A DNA stretch of 64,000 nt from Symsagittifera roscoffensis. Taxonomy: Eukaryota; Xenacoelomorpha; Acoela; Convolutidae. The notes beneath the pieces are model-generated. The model searched no databases, was not told where the DNA came from, and saw only the letters and a program-made list of their open reading frames with translations. Below, in pieces: positions 43,701 through 51,560 of the stretch. Both the position numbers and the translations under genes were made by a program. The stretch lies in contig NW_026971721.1 in assembly GCF_963678635.1 (NCBI RefSeq), forward strand, positions 1 through 64,000. The letters are read 5' to 3'. Each line of letters opens with the position of its first letter. The first letter of the stretch is position 1.

Positions 43701-46588
43701 ATTGCATCTTCTTCGAGCATAGCACAGTGTCCAATCGATCTTACTTTCAATTCTTCTTTCCCTACATAGATTTGTCCAATTAGGTCTTCGTCGCATGTTA
43801 TCATCGTCTTGGTATAGATGTTGATTCCATCTATATTTAGCATGACCTCGTGTGGACCATAAGCTTCAGTGTACCTATTATCAACACGTACCGATTTGCT
43901 GCCCCCTCTCGTGAGTAGTGCCCTGAGCGCTCTAGAAGTCGTTTGTGGACTTATTCCACTCAAGTAGTCTGCATACACGTCAATGTGCATTATCGTCTGG
44001 TCGCTCGGCTCGCTCAAGTTTCTGGTTACCTCGTGTCCGCCCACTGTGATTATCGACATTATTCTTGCTCCGATTTTCGATATTCCAAAAGGTTTACCTG
44101 TCACCATTTTCACGGTGTTACAATTCCCGGTCTTCATTGAGCCCGTTCTAGCCTCTGGTATTGAGTTCGATCCGGTTAATGCTTCGTTAAAATTCTGTCT
44201 TTCGATCTCCAACTTTAGTCGTTGCTCTATTTCTTTCGCAGCCAGATCTTGTTTCACTTTGGCAATTGCTTCCGTCGCCGCTTTCTCATAATTTATCTCT
44301 AGAGAGCTTCCGGCCGCGGACTCTAACGCACCGCTAACATGTGTAACAGCTTTCACTGTCTTCGTCGGCAATTCGGTGTTTGGTGCCCCCAAGTTCCTAG
44401 ATTCAAACTCGTTTTGCCTGTTCCGCTGATTCTGCACCGCCGCTAATGCCAACTTATGTTTGGGGTGATTCTGGTCCTTGACCGCTTCCCAGAACAAGGG
44501 ACAATCCATTCTGAAGTGCCCCTCCTGGTTACAGAAGAAGCATCTGGCGCCTATCTTGATGATTAAGCCATTATAGTACTCGTGTTCCTCCATCTGGCTC
44601 ATATCCTCTTCATCCGGTGCATAACCTAGGCTCTTCATGCCTTGTTTGTACGTTGTGCAGTCAGCCACATGATGATCCGCTGACCCGCAGTTCGCGCATG
44701 ATCTGCGCTTGTCCATATCATCTCTAGGTTTGTACCATGATGACCTCTGGGGTTGGCTTCCCCCTTGCGTGTTCCTGTTTTCGGAATATGAGTACTTCTT
44801 AGGTTTCATCAGCATGTATTCTCTTGATTTCTGTCTTATTTCTTCTGGGGTGGGTGCGCTGTCCTTCGACAATGTGTAGTATGTTGCTAACATTGTCCTT
44901 AAGTCATCACTTTTCACCCCATCGATGAACTTCGAGGCAATGCTAAAGTTCCGTCTATTTGTCGACTCCTCTGGGTCACTCCTCCTTCTCAAGCTCTCGA
45001 GGTCATCTAGGAACCGATCTATTGACTCGTCGTCCCTCTGCCTTCTCTTTTCAAATCGCATCATCGCTTGGTGACCCTTCATGCCTGACCCGAATCGATT
45101 CAGCAATATCTCGAAGATCTTGTCCGCGGTGTCGCGTTCTTCCTCCTTCTTTGCGACCACGCATTTTAATGCCGTTCCTTCCAAGTTGCTCAGTATGGCT
45201 GTACATGCTTGTCTTTCGTCACTCAAGTTGTCTTGTTCTAGATGTAATCTCATCACTTCCACCCAAGTGTCAATGCATCCATCGGAGTCGTCCTTGAATT
45301 CTTTTGGCTTCTTGAATGTCTTTCTTGATTTTCCCTCTCTCCTGTCGCTCGAGTCAGTGTTCCTCGTGGCGAAGGCCTCTAGAGTCCTGTTCATCATCTC
45401 CCAAGTGCTGGCCCATGTCATAGCATCCGGTCCTGTGTTGCTGTTAGCTGTTGAATCTCCCGGAGCAGTCGTTGTATTCGACGTTCCATTCTTCATTATT
45501 GTTTTCGCAGCTGTTGGTGCTATGCTTATCGCATCCCTGGTTAAGGGCAACGGTGTCGATTGCCGTTTGTTCCTTTGTGGTTCTACAAAGTCAACTCTGG
45601 TGCTTTGCGTACGATCCGCTGCCGGTCTTTCTTGTGGAGTGGAACCTCTCAAGATTGCATCCAACTTCGCCTGTATTGCACACGAACTCTCGGCTTGACT
45701 CTTGCTCATTGTGTCCATTCTCCTTTCCAGGCTCCCTAATTGGCTGTTGACATCATCATATCGGTTCTTCAACTGTTGCATGTCTGTTTTGATGTTCTTT
45801 TCTCGTTCTTCATTGGTGGCTTCTACCTTATCTGACATTTCCTTGAGTCTCTCATCTGTTGCCTTAGCTAGGTTAAAATAACTGTCTAGATACTCGTGCT
45901 TGTTGTATCTTATCTCCTTTTTTATCACCTCTCTGTCTTCTTCACTGTGCTTAAGTCTTTTGTCAATCTGATTTAATTTCGCCAACAAGTCACCCAGCTC
46001 AATGGTAGTCTCTTCATGGTCAGCTGTCGGTCTCTCTTCGGCCGTAGCCTCTGCTTTAGCTTGTTCCTCTCTTGGATTGGCTTCTGAGGTCTTCGTGCTC
46101 ACTGTCCCAAATGTTCGTGCTCTTTCTGCTTTTGGTTCTTCAGTCACGTTTTCTTTTGTTTTTATTCCGAACATTATTCCCAATTTTTCCGTAAAAGATG
46201 TCCTCTTTACTTGAGAGTCTTCTTTCACCGTTTCTTCGGTGTTGCCTATTGCATCTTCCGCGTCATCTATCGGTGAGAACTCTATGGGTTTCTGGTTCGG
46301 TTCCTCTGCATTGGGCATTGGAGTTGACTCTGTCGCCATCTTCCTTGTTTCATCCACAGTTTGATCGGGTGTCTCTAGATCAATCTCGATGGTGGGTTCT
46401 ACTCGCTCCCCTTCCGTGCCCTCTTTCGCCCTGTTCTCCGCTGTACTCCTTGTGCTGACCATGTTAACTGAAAAGTTCGTCTTCGTTATCTTTGGGCCCG
46501 TTGATGTCGTTCCGCGCAGCGATGAATTATATTTCGTGTTTGATCCACTTGACCTTTTTTCGAGCACCGGTACCCTACTCCGCCTCAT
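37781..46588 (-). CDS. element B ORF1: Gag-protease-RT-RNase H-integrase polyprotein with C-terminal macro-like domain
   Basis: A single 2935-aa ORF with no Gag/Pol frameshift. Residues: 1-390 acidic/coiled-coil N-terminus; 400-600 Gag core; CCHC knuckles 631-644 and 683-696; protease DTGA 990-993 and ILGRDF 1063-1068; RT about 1350-1560 with YVDD 1476-1479; RNase H 1620-1745 (Asp1626, Glu1671, Asp1696, Asp1739); linker to 2150; integrase H2166/H2171/C2201/C2204, Asp2232, Asp2291, Glu2327 (exact D,D35E), WRGPF 2467-2471; acidic tail; macro-like domain 2780-2930. The last pairs NIMITDSDFI and AICITADMSF...GFKREY with KYLCFLVTR, a VILALTRLRDFM helix and VSMPVYDP, the strand-helix order of TARG1/OARD1-type macro domains, but the GCG-L-D catalytic loop is replaced. 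RT and integrase place it in Ty3/Gypsy; no chromodomain is seen. All catalytic residues are present, so it looks competent. Confidence 0.95.
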   Translation of the reverse strand: MRRSRVPVLEKRSSGSNTKYNSSLRGTTSTGPKITKTNFSVNMVSTRSTAENRAKEGTEGERVEPTIEIDLETPDQTVDETRKMATESTPMPNAEEPNQKPIEFSPIDDAEDAIGNTEETVKEDSQVKRTSFTEKLGIMFGIKTKENVTEEPKAERARTFGTVSTKTSEANPREEQAKAEATAEERPTADHEETTIELGDLLAKLNQIDKRLKHSEEDREVIKKEIRYNKHEYLDSYFNLAKATDERLKEMSDKVEATNEEREKNIKTDMQQLKNRYDDVNSQLGSLERRMDTMSKSQAESSCAIQAKLDAILRGSTPQERPAADRTQSTRVDFVEPQRNKRQSTPLPLTRDAISIAPTAAKTIMKNGTSNTTTAPGDSTANSNTGPDAMTWASTWEMMNRTLEAFATRNTDSSDRREGKSRKTFKKPKEFKDDSDGCIDTWVEVMRLHLEQDNLSDERQACTAILSNLEGTALKCVVAKKEEERDTADKIFEILLNRFGSGMKGHQAMMRFEKRRQRDDESIDRFLDDLESLRRRSDPEESTNRRNFSIASKFIDGVKSDDLRTMLATYYTLSKDSAPTPEEIRQKSREYMLMKPKKYSYSENRNTQGGSQPQRSSWYKPRDDMDKRRSCANCGSADHHVADCTTYKQGMKSLGYAPDEEDMSQMEEHEYYNGLIIKIGARCFFCNQEGHFRMDCPLFWEAVKDQNHPKHKLALAAVQNQRNRQNEFESRNLGAPNTELPTKTVKAVTHVSGALESAAGSSLEINYEKAATEAIAKVKQDLAAKEIEQRLKLEIERQNFNEALTGSNSIPEARTGSMKTGNCNTVKMVTGKPFGISKIGARIMSIITVGGHEVTRNLSEPSDQTIMHIDVYADYLSGISPQTTSRALRALLTRGGSKSVRVDNRYTEAYGPHEVMLNIDGINIYTKTMITCDEDLIGQIYVGKEELKVRSIGHCAMLEEDAMHIGTEADVTGHVLDINGKKTQLRGLLDTGAVLSVIPIETWEKMGFDKGDLIDSRIRLSAANKGALRVLGRTPIIALNLGERNLWMSFIVVENLDESDQFILGRDFIRNFDVTIDLNNAMFRIRNPDRRYAIKPVNLIMANENKAPVFLSRRVRLKANEAAIVSLRMKNYNELSDNKQVCIVPNPNSQSAAVLGRSFSITKSGLCVSVLLNTLDIPITIQRGRKLGYALPVKTRYETIENSKQNEVVDCPNHRDKICILRRLQRIKDSSGLIKSLKSETDDGLSSCSNFPERPTPDEMQTDKPVLPEIEHLRGKLKDEQLEAIKDVLERNEEVFSRHKADIGCCNFVEHEIELEENAVPHREGARRMTPHKSDACRKEIETLLEYDMIEPSKSPWACGVVMAKKKGDQLRFCCDFRYLNSVTVKDAYPIPRIDESLSKLGDAKFFTTLDLGSAFWQVPLRKQDRDKTGFACELGLFQWKRMPFGLCNATATFQRLMAHALIGVTKKYGNLVMCYVDDVVIATPTLEDHIERLDEVFACMKRSGLKCKPSKCEILKDSIKYLGRMVDKHGIRPDPDAVEAVLTWKSPKTEHQLMSFLGFANYYREFIKGYADKVYPMQQLMRHKGKKFTWNNAAEESFQRIKKELCEAPVLGMPTEKGMYVLDTDASVVAISGILHQEQEWNGKTVLRPIAYGSKVLSDTEMKYGAPKAEMFAVVTFVEKYRAYLGSEPFKLRVDNRALSWLKTYSMDQSYIGRWIVRLDGYNMIIEHRTRDKHQNADSLSKKTEFYERQEQREADRPEIKDGFSFMDKETYDSLPLTRWLDKSGKPIEDHPELPKEPLEKTILKKSRGIPIGIMLKSKIVRETLKAKGYDLIQVEEGTVRIDEDLMRLLEKLSDDKPVIQGKGQEAPELTILRSEETVNNTDVSKGSITDSKEVVRSLVEKIPEKILEQTKVRDKKVTFREEVEHLGLDQESGEWSRFMEEDETGEGKLSGEREEWDEDSDESSEDQDSLCMILAEEKIRQHDRELQTDPSSGTYNLEIQEVRGGEELEKIAVSRKPLRELSCNSNVRTNLVPEDDMKIVKRMICVKLSDDIHNPGEMNGQIMALKEHVKARYRLSDLIRAQKNDKMTSNLSKWIHSGVKEKGELEEDSYKILSQFYKEKRDLLYHTAEGVVACKRRDEEKILHKHNLIILPQLYQTEVLFRSHDQMGHQGIDKVQQRILHRFDWPGMRKACERWVNACLACLQVKDPRKMKFPLKSVESSEFNEVVQIDHQKICMKESGYNQILVIIDHFTKLAEAVPCQTASAEETCDHLITHWISRYGCPMTFQSDNGKAFVGDLTKELMKRSHIAQAHSTTYHPQTNGLVERQNRTLVNMLRVYCSRYMTDWDKYLPQVVGAYNSTQHSTTGISPFMMLTGRERAMPITFFYPEYEGKRTSPQAYVKEAIKRQQELNELCRRNTAQAQMRQRKKYDEKILRAKPYEVGQYVWVFQNVIPPKGTKKLLKKWRGPFMITEVHQQGRFYRLSTGRAAHYENLKPHVPSPEDWCLPKDIEGLEYLVVEPACEVNEKGTREKNDGNENLSLDDNEKIEVESDAGSFVEEDWNDPEQNEVPKWMEPDRPTPPETRTGNRKRTGMRYNRYGDDFLIDKIQPDKLGDELLSAGELEAEEEWQVIDDGGHYPQDDYSTPELETDLEQSEIERRENTNLRILEWMRDVKDESREGQSIQQIDVSAANYMKTEDPLFGWTARDRPLDIPKDNSDPTTSTGTSINIFVRGVGVGLTHTENLMIKELKEVRKTSGLELEEEEPEPTIGRNFKTKFEIPNEYSENIMITDSDFILSNRTSAICITADMSFKSRLEAGFKREYQNVEFLFRQRPGLGGIAALPPSVAQVPGKYLCFLVTRVNDRNTIDPEHVILALTRLRDFMIERGIVEVSMPVYDPNRGKLSSRELYAILHVVFAETEIMVHLHEKYYLSIA
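38352..38423 (-). promoter_or_regulatory. conserved nucleotide island with internal PPT copy
   Basis: Counterpart of element A 13598-13669, with about five differences in 72 nt. GTCCGGGGAG (element orientation) is at 38386-38395, followed by the same hairpin arms GTGGGGGTA and TACCCACAC. It lies inside the ORF1 coding region just before the macro-like domain. Confidence 0.7.
40727..40790 (-). promoter_or_regulatory. two internal GTCCGGGGAG copies
   Basis: Plus-strand CTCCCCGGAC at 40727-40736 and 40781-40790, in the linker between RNase H and integrase. This is the same relative position as the three copies of element A, although the linkers are otherwise poorly conserved. Both encode SGE. 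Confidence 0.68.
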
Positions 46589-46865
46589 TATTTCTATTTA
46601 CAACTGCTCCTATTTACAATTTTATTATATACACGATTCTATTCTAAGGGTAAAAAAAAATATTTTTTGTGGTAACAAATTCTGTACAACGTGTTAAAAA
46701 CCTTATCCAATTCTCTTTCTTAAACCTCCGAAAAACTTTCCTTAATTTGGTCTTAACCGTACCTATTTCGATTTGTCTTATTCTGTCTTAAGACACACTT
46801 GTTGTGATTCTACTTCAATTTTTATACCGTCCCAAGACTATTCGTCACTATCACAGTACTCTCCG

Positions 46866-47610
46866 CTAGTGTCCTAAGACCCTTGTACCAAGACTACTGT
46901 CCCAAGACTAGTGTCCCAAGGCTAGTGTCCCAAGACTACTGTCCCAAGACTACTGTCCCAAGACTAGTGTCCCAAGGGTAGTGTCCCAAGACCAGTGTCC
47001 CAAGGCTAGTGTCCCAAGACTAGTGTCCCAAGGCTAGTGTCCCAAGACTACTGTCCCAAGACTAGTGTCCCAAGGGTAGTGTCCCAAGACCAGTGTCCCA
47101 AGGCTGGTGTCCCAAGACTACTGTCCCAAGGCTAGTGTCCCAAGACTACTGTCCCAAGACCAGTGTCCCAAGACCAGTGTCCCAAGGCTAGTGTCCCAAG
47201 ACTAGTGTCCCAAGACCCTTGTCCCAAGACCACTGTCCCAAGACCACTGTCCCAAGACCCTGTCCCAAGACCACTGTCCCAAGACCCTGTCCCAAGACCA
47301 CTGTCCCAAGACCCTGTCCCAAGACCCTGTCCCAAGACCACTGTCCCAAGACCCTGTCCCAAGACCCTGTCCCAAGACCCTTGTCCCAAGACTACTGTCC
47401 CAAGACCCCGTCCCAAGACCACTGTCCCAAGACCCTGTCCCAAGACCACTGTCCCAAGACCACTGTCCCAAGACCACTGTCCCAAGACCCTGTCCCAAGA
47501 CCACTGTCCCAAGACCCTGACCCAAGACCACTGTCCCAAGACCCTGTCCCAAGACCACTGTCCCAAGACTGCTCTGTCCCAAGACTTCTTCGGTACTGTC
47601 CCAAGACTCG
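46866..47610 (-). repeat. 13-14-bp tandem array, about 50 copies
   Basis: Plus-strand units GTCCCAAGACTACT, GTCCCAAGACCACT and GTCCCAAGACCCT (GTCTTGGGAC in element orientation) run for about 745 bp with internal higher-order variation: ACTAGT-type units on the left, ACCACT/ACCCT on the right. The periodicity opens long spurious ORFs on both strands. There are no spacers, so it is not a CRISPR array. Confidence 0.95.
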
Positions 47611-48427
47611 TCACGGAGTGTCTTCCTCGTTGTAGGGTCTTCTTGAATCACCGTACCTTGTACCACCACTCAAGCTCTAGTAAAATTTTCCCAAAAACCC
47701 TCTCTTAAAAGCCAAATGCTGACCCCCCTCTTCTTTTTGGTTGTTTCTATTTCAATGTAGGTGCGCAGGTATCTTGTGATCACCTGTTCGTATAAAACCA
47801 AACACAAATCCTCACTAAAATGCAACAAAAATCTAAGTAAGAAAAATAATAAAAACAGAAAAATGAGCCCACCTGAAATTCAAAGGTGACCAATGTCTAC
47901 CTTTCGTCGAAAAAAATGTCTGGTACCTAATTGCCACGCGTTTTCCTCCCCCCACTAGTGATCTTATGGGGTTTCACAAAAGCTGTTTATATCCGGTCCC
48001 CCCTACCAAACCAACCAGCGTACCAGTCTTAACTCGAGTTGAATTTTGGATCTCCACCTAATATTACCAACGCGTGTTAATTTCTAATGTAACTAAGTCA
48101 ACGATGTCGACTAATTAGTTACTCTAATTTCCCCCTTTTTACAATTTACAACCGCCAACCTCTAACTTAACCAGTCCCCCTTCTAACCTCCCCCCTTTCT
48201 AGCCCCCCTTCTTAAGCCTAAAAATTACTTTAAGCGCCGGGTGCTAAACCTCTCAAGAGAAAACCGTAGACCTGTTTCCAGGCCTGCTCAAGTAAAAACG
48301 TTCCTCAAAACTGGGGGATTTCGCTTATCCAATTTTACACTTATCTCCTATAATGTAATGTGGATTCTAACGATACCCGTTCTGCCCAACTTGAGAACTC
48401 GAGAATTGCCAAATCCTTCTTGGCTGC

Positions 48428-48637
48428 TTTCCCACTCGACTGGTCACCTGTTCCAGTCCAGTCTCCTATTGGTTCAGCTCAAGTGTCCCTGAACCACTTT
48501 CCCACTCGGCTGGTCACCTCTTCCAGTCAAGTCTCCTATTGGTTCAGCTCAAGTGTCCCTGAACCACTTTCCCACTCGGCTGGTCACCTCTTCCAGTCAA
48601 GTCTCCTATTGGTCCAGCTAAGTTCCAAGCTATCTGA
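48428..48637 (-). repeat. 3 x 70-bp tandem repeat
   Basis: Units start with TTTCCCACTCG at 48428, 48498 and 48568 and contain CCTATTGGTTCAGCTCAAG. The first two are complete; the third diverges at its end. Copies 2 and 3 are nearly identical. Confidence 0.92.
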
Positions 48638-49053
48638 AAACCCTTGACGACGCCCCACTTCGGGCACTTTATTCAGTTTACTGGTTTAAATTGCTAGGTT
48701 GATCGAAACGATCGAACTTGTAAAACAGTATGGGTATACTATTTAATTAATATAAAGGTTTGATCCAACTAATCTGGTGTCAAAGTCACTGTCTTTTTTC
48801 GTTTTATGGTTTTTGTTTTGCTTTTTGTCTTTTGGCTCGTGTTTTTGTCTCCCTAGTTGCCCCCCTTTACTCGGTTAGCTAAGCCTCGTTCGGAGAGCGT
48901 ACCAGGAAATTTTCTCGAGGTTTCTTAAAAAGCTATCACGGTACAACCGGAAGGTTTGCACGTTCCTGTCGAACCGTACCGCCGGTACTCTAGAATGGGC
49001 ATTCAGCCCGAAGCTGTCTCAAGTGGGTTCGACTCCGTAGTCTTGATGTCGTA

Positions 49054-49070
49054 AACACCCAGGAGCGCCA
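49054..49070 (-). promoter_or_regulatory. primer-binding-like site of element B
   Basis: In element orientation TGGCGCTCCTGGGTGTT, 11 nt after the 5' LTR, identical to element A 1631-1647 while the flanking leader has diverged completely. The likely minus-strand primer site; the tRNA is not assigned. Confidence 0.75.
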
Positions 49071-49081
49071 TAAAAACACTA

Positions 49082-49994
49082 TGTAACATTCGTCTACTGC
49101 AGTCACACATGAGGCTTAAGAAAAATAGGCCCTATAACCACTGGCTCAAGGGTCAGGGACACTATCTCTTGTGTTTTTCTACCTCAAGAACGGTCGGAGC
49201 CAGTTCGGTTCGCTTGTGACATGAGACTACGACCGGTTACAGCTCAAAGGCTACTACTAAAATATCCCCCCACTCTAGAATTAGAAACGTCCCCATACTT
49301 AGGTCTCTAGATACCCAAAATACATGAACGCCGTTAAAAACCGGGTTGGAACAATCCGTTAAGTTACTTTTTATTAGACAGTGTAACTTTGATCCATTTC
49401 AGATGGATCAACCTAAAACTCGCCTTACCTCAACATAATTATAAAACACACTCTGGGAATTTAAATTTGTACTCACATAGTAGCACGTTCAAGAAGTGGG
49501 AAATAATCCAGTCGGTAACTAACTCAAGAATTAAATAACGTAACTAAATGAGTCTAATGTTTTATAGTTTTAACAATGAGAACGAGTTTATACTCTAGAC
49601 AATAGTTTTCTTGTGAACCATTAGGACACTCAAGCTGTCCACCTTTCCACCGAAGGTTCACTCTAGTCCAGTTCCGAATAATACTCCAGTCGTTATAATC
49701 CAATTCGAGGGAATGCTCTCGTCTCTGTCACAGATGGGACAGCTCTACTCTCGATTATTATAGTGATGGAAATTGCGAATAGCAATTTCCTACTGCTTTT
49801 TCTTGCGACTTTCCCGCGTTTTCGACTCAATTGTTCTGAAATTGTTCTGATCTCTTTTTCTGATTTTCAGTTCTCGCGAGAAAATCGTGCATGACAGGTT
49901 CCATTCGAAATTTTGAAAAATTAAATTTCACTCCAAAATCAAGTGTTTTTTGCTTCTCTCAAGGTCAAACTTCCAAATATGACCGACTGGCACA
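49082..49994 (-). repeat. LTR of element B (5' LTR in element orientation)
   Basis: A 913-bp copy of 27047-27962. One C/G difference near 49234 and a 3-bp deletion near 49436 are the only differences found by reading both copies through. Confidence 0.95.
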
Positions 49995-50830
49995 TCTTCG
50001 TAGTTTCCGAGATATGACGTTTTTTGTGACTTTTTCAAAAAATTTTCAGAAAACTTAAATTTTTATTTTTTAAAAATCTGAAATTCCCAACCCTATAGTT
50101 AGGCCCTGTCAGTGTAGTCGCAGGGATTGCGAATCTTGCCTCCAAATATAGATGTGACGTTATCGAGGTGTGACGTTTTTTGTGATTTTTTCAAAGTTTT
50201 AAGTTAATTATTTAAAGAAAACTTAAATTAATTATTTTTCAAAATTTGAAATTCCCAACGCTATAGTTCGGTGTTGTCAGGGTACTCTAAAGAGTTGCAA
50301 ATTTTGCCACATGCGACTGCTAAATGGGACTGCTCAAATGCTTTTAGTTTCCGAGATGTGACCTTTTTTTTGATTTTTTCAAAATTTCCCAAAGAAATTA
50401 TGTACAAAGAAGTTCAATCTTAGTTTCAAAAAAATTTGAAACTACCAACTCGATGAAGATACAATCTTATTGTCAGCGTACAACCTGGCGTCTCAAATCT
50501 TACCTCTTGATATGAATGCTCAAATCCTTTTAGTTTCCGAGATAAGACGTTTTTTTTTCAATTTTTTTTCGGGAAACTTAGGTTTAAAAAATTTTGAATT
50601 CCTAACCCTACAATAGGGTGCTCTCAGGGACTCTCAGTGGTTGCAAATCTGGCCTCCAAATTTCTCCAGAGGCCCATTAAGTTTTCGAGATGACGCTTTT
50701 AAAATGGGAATTAAAGAATTTGAAAAGTTCGAAATTACAACCCTGTAATTGGGTGCAGTCAGAGTACACTAAAAATTTCCAGATGTTGTTTCCAATATAT
50801 GCGGTTTTTCATGAGTTGTCGAAAAATTTC
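49995..50830. repeat. satellite array (~165 bp units) right of element B
   Basis: About five degenerating units, anchored by CCCTGTCAG/GTTGTCAGGGTACTC/GTGCAGTCAGAGTAC-like blocks near 50104, 50271, 50460, 50620 and 50752. Each is followed by a TTGCCTCCAAAT-like block and GAGATATGACGTTTTTT. Units diverge progressively toward the TOM70 side, as at the edge of an old array. Confidence 0.8.
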
Positions 50831-51320
50831 GAAGCACCCGAGGTGCGATAAACGCTAGTAGTAATTAAGTAATTAAAGTGTTTCTTCTTGTTCGAATATT
50901 TGATGAAAGGACTCCTGACTGTAACCTCTGTTAGTATGATACTTTTGTTCATAGTTCTTGAAGCGCACCTGTTCAAATTCTCGATCTTAACTTTATATTT
51001 TTGTTTTTATTTTTGCCTTAATTAATTTAAAGGAATTAATTCTTTCTTCTTGTTTTTCTTTGACCTTCTGATTACCCATTAGGAAAACATATTATGAACT
51101 CTTCAGTAATATAGAAAGTGCCACCCCGATAATGTCAACGACATTACACAAAGTTTTTTGACTGGATGACATCATTGACATCTGCTATAACAATTTTTAC
51201 CTTGACAATTTCCACTAAAAAGACCTACATATAGTTTGATTTAGGGATTTGCTTATTTTAGTTGCAGTTTGAGTCTAATGTCTCCTTGGGGTGCTTAAAA
51301 ACATCATTGGCACTGCTGTT
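50831..51320 (+). other. upstream region of TOM70
   Basis: 490 bp of unique AT-rich DNA between the satellite and the TOM70 start codon. It should contain the promoter or 5' UTR, but no TATA box or initiator can be singled out. A TTAGTTGCAG acceptor-like site ends at 51266, upstream of an ATG (51279) that meets a stop after six codons. Confidence 0.45.
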
Positions 51321-51560
51321 ATGAGACAGGTCAACGCCTTGCCTATTGCTAGCCAGAGCGCTGATGGGTCATCATGGACTTGGAAACATGTTGCTTTGGG
51401 GGCAGCAGGTGTTGTACTTGTCGGCGTTAGTTCATATGGCATCTATTCCTACTTTTTCAAGCCAGATGGAACCGTGTCAAAGGGGAAGAAGGGAAGAGGT
51501 GGAAAGTCAAGTACTCCCAAAAACCTCACTGAAGTAAATTCAGATATCTCAACAACTAAA
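51321..51560 (+). CDS. TOMM70: TOM70 exon 1: membrane anchor and linker
   Basis: 80 codons from MRQVNALPIA to SDISTTK, ending at donor GTAAGT (51561). It encodes the single transmembrane segment and a basic Gly-rich linker (KGKKGRGGKSS). Confidence 0.88.

Larger units (their letters stand above)
46589..49053 (-). other. leader of element B
   Basis: 2.5 kb of noncoding leader between the primer-binding-like site and ORF1. It holds the 13-14-bp array (46866-47610) and a 70-bp triplication (48428-48637). The rest is AT-rich with short C-rich runs and no convincing ORF. It is not alignable by eye with the element A leader. Confidence 0.75.
27047..49994 (-). mobile_element. element B: giant Ty3/Gypsy-type LTR retrotransposon, both genes intact
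   Basis: A 22.9-kb element on the minus strand. LTRs at 27047-27962 and 49082-49994 differ by one substitution and 3 bp, so the insertion is very young. ORF1 (46588 to 37781) and ORF2 (37272 to 28393) are uninterrupted over 2935 and 2959 codons, which together with the LTR identity suggests an autonomous, possibly active copy. Flanking TCT (27044-27046 and 49995-49997) is the target duplication consistent with TG...CA ends. It shares layout, primer site, polypurine tract and protein order with element A. The proteins are about 60-70% identical in RT and integrase and much less in linkers, so A and B are separate families of one lineage. Its GC content is visibly higher than that of the AT-rich host DNA around it. 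Confidence 0.95.

Noticed and set aside
37781-46588. Chromodomain at the integrase C-terminus
   Set aside because: After the WRGPF module the tail is acidic and lacks the aromatic cage pattern; the only foldable tail region looks macro-like.
46866-47610. Possible CRISPR-like array
   Set aside because: Units are contiguous without unique spacers and the genome is eukaryotic.
47132-47708. Several overlapping 138-181-codon ORFs on both strands rich in PRPLSQD or SWDSGLGT repeats
   Set aside because: They are by-products of the 13-14-bp tandem array, which lacks stops in several frames; not genes.
51291-51320. Upstream extension of TOM70 to a GTG at 51291 or ATG at 51279
   Set aside because: GTG is not an expected eukaryotic start and ATG 51279 meets a stop after six codons; ATG 51321 gives a normal TOM70 N-terminus.
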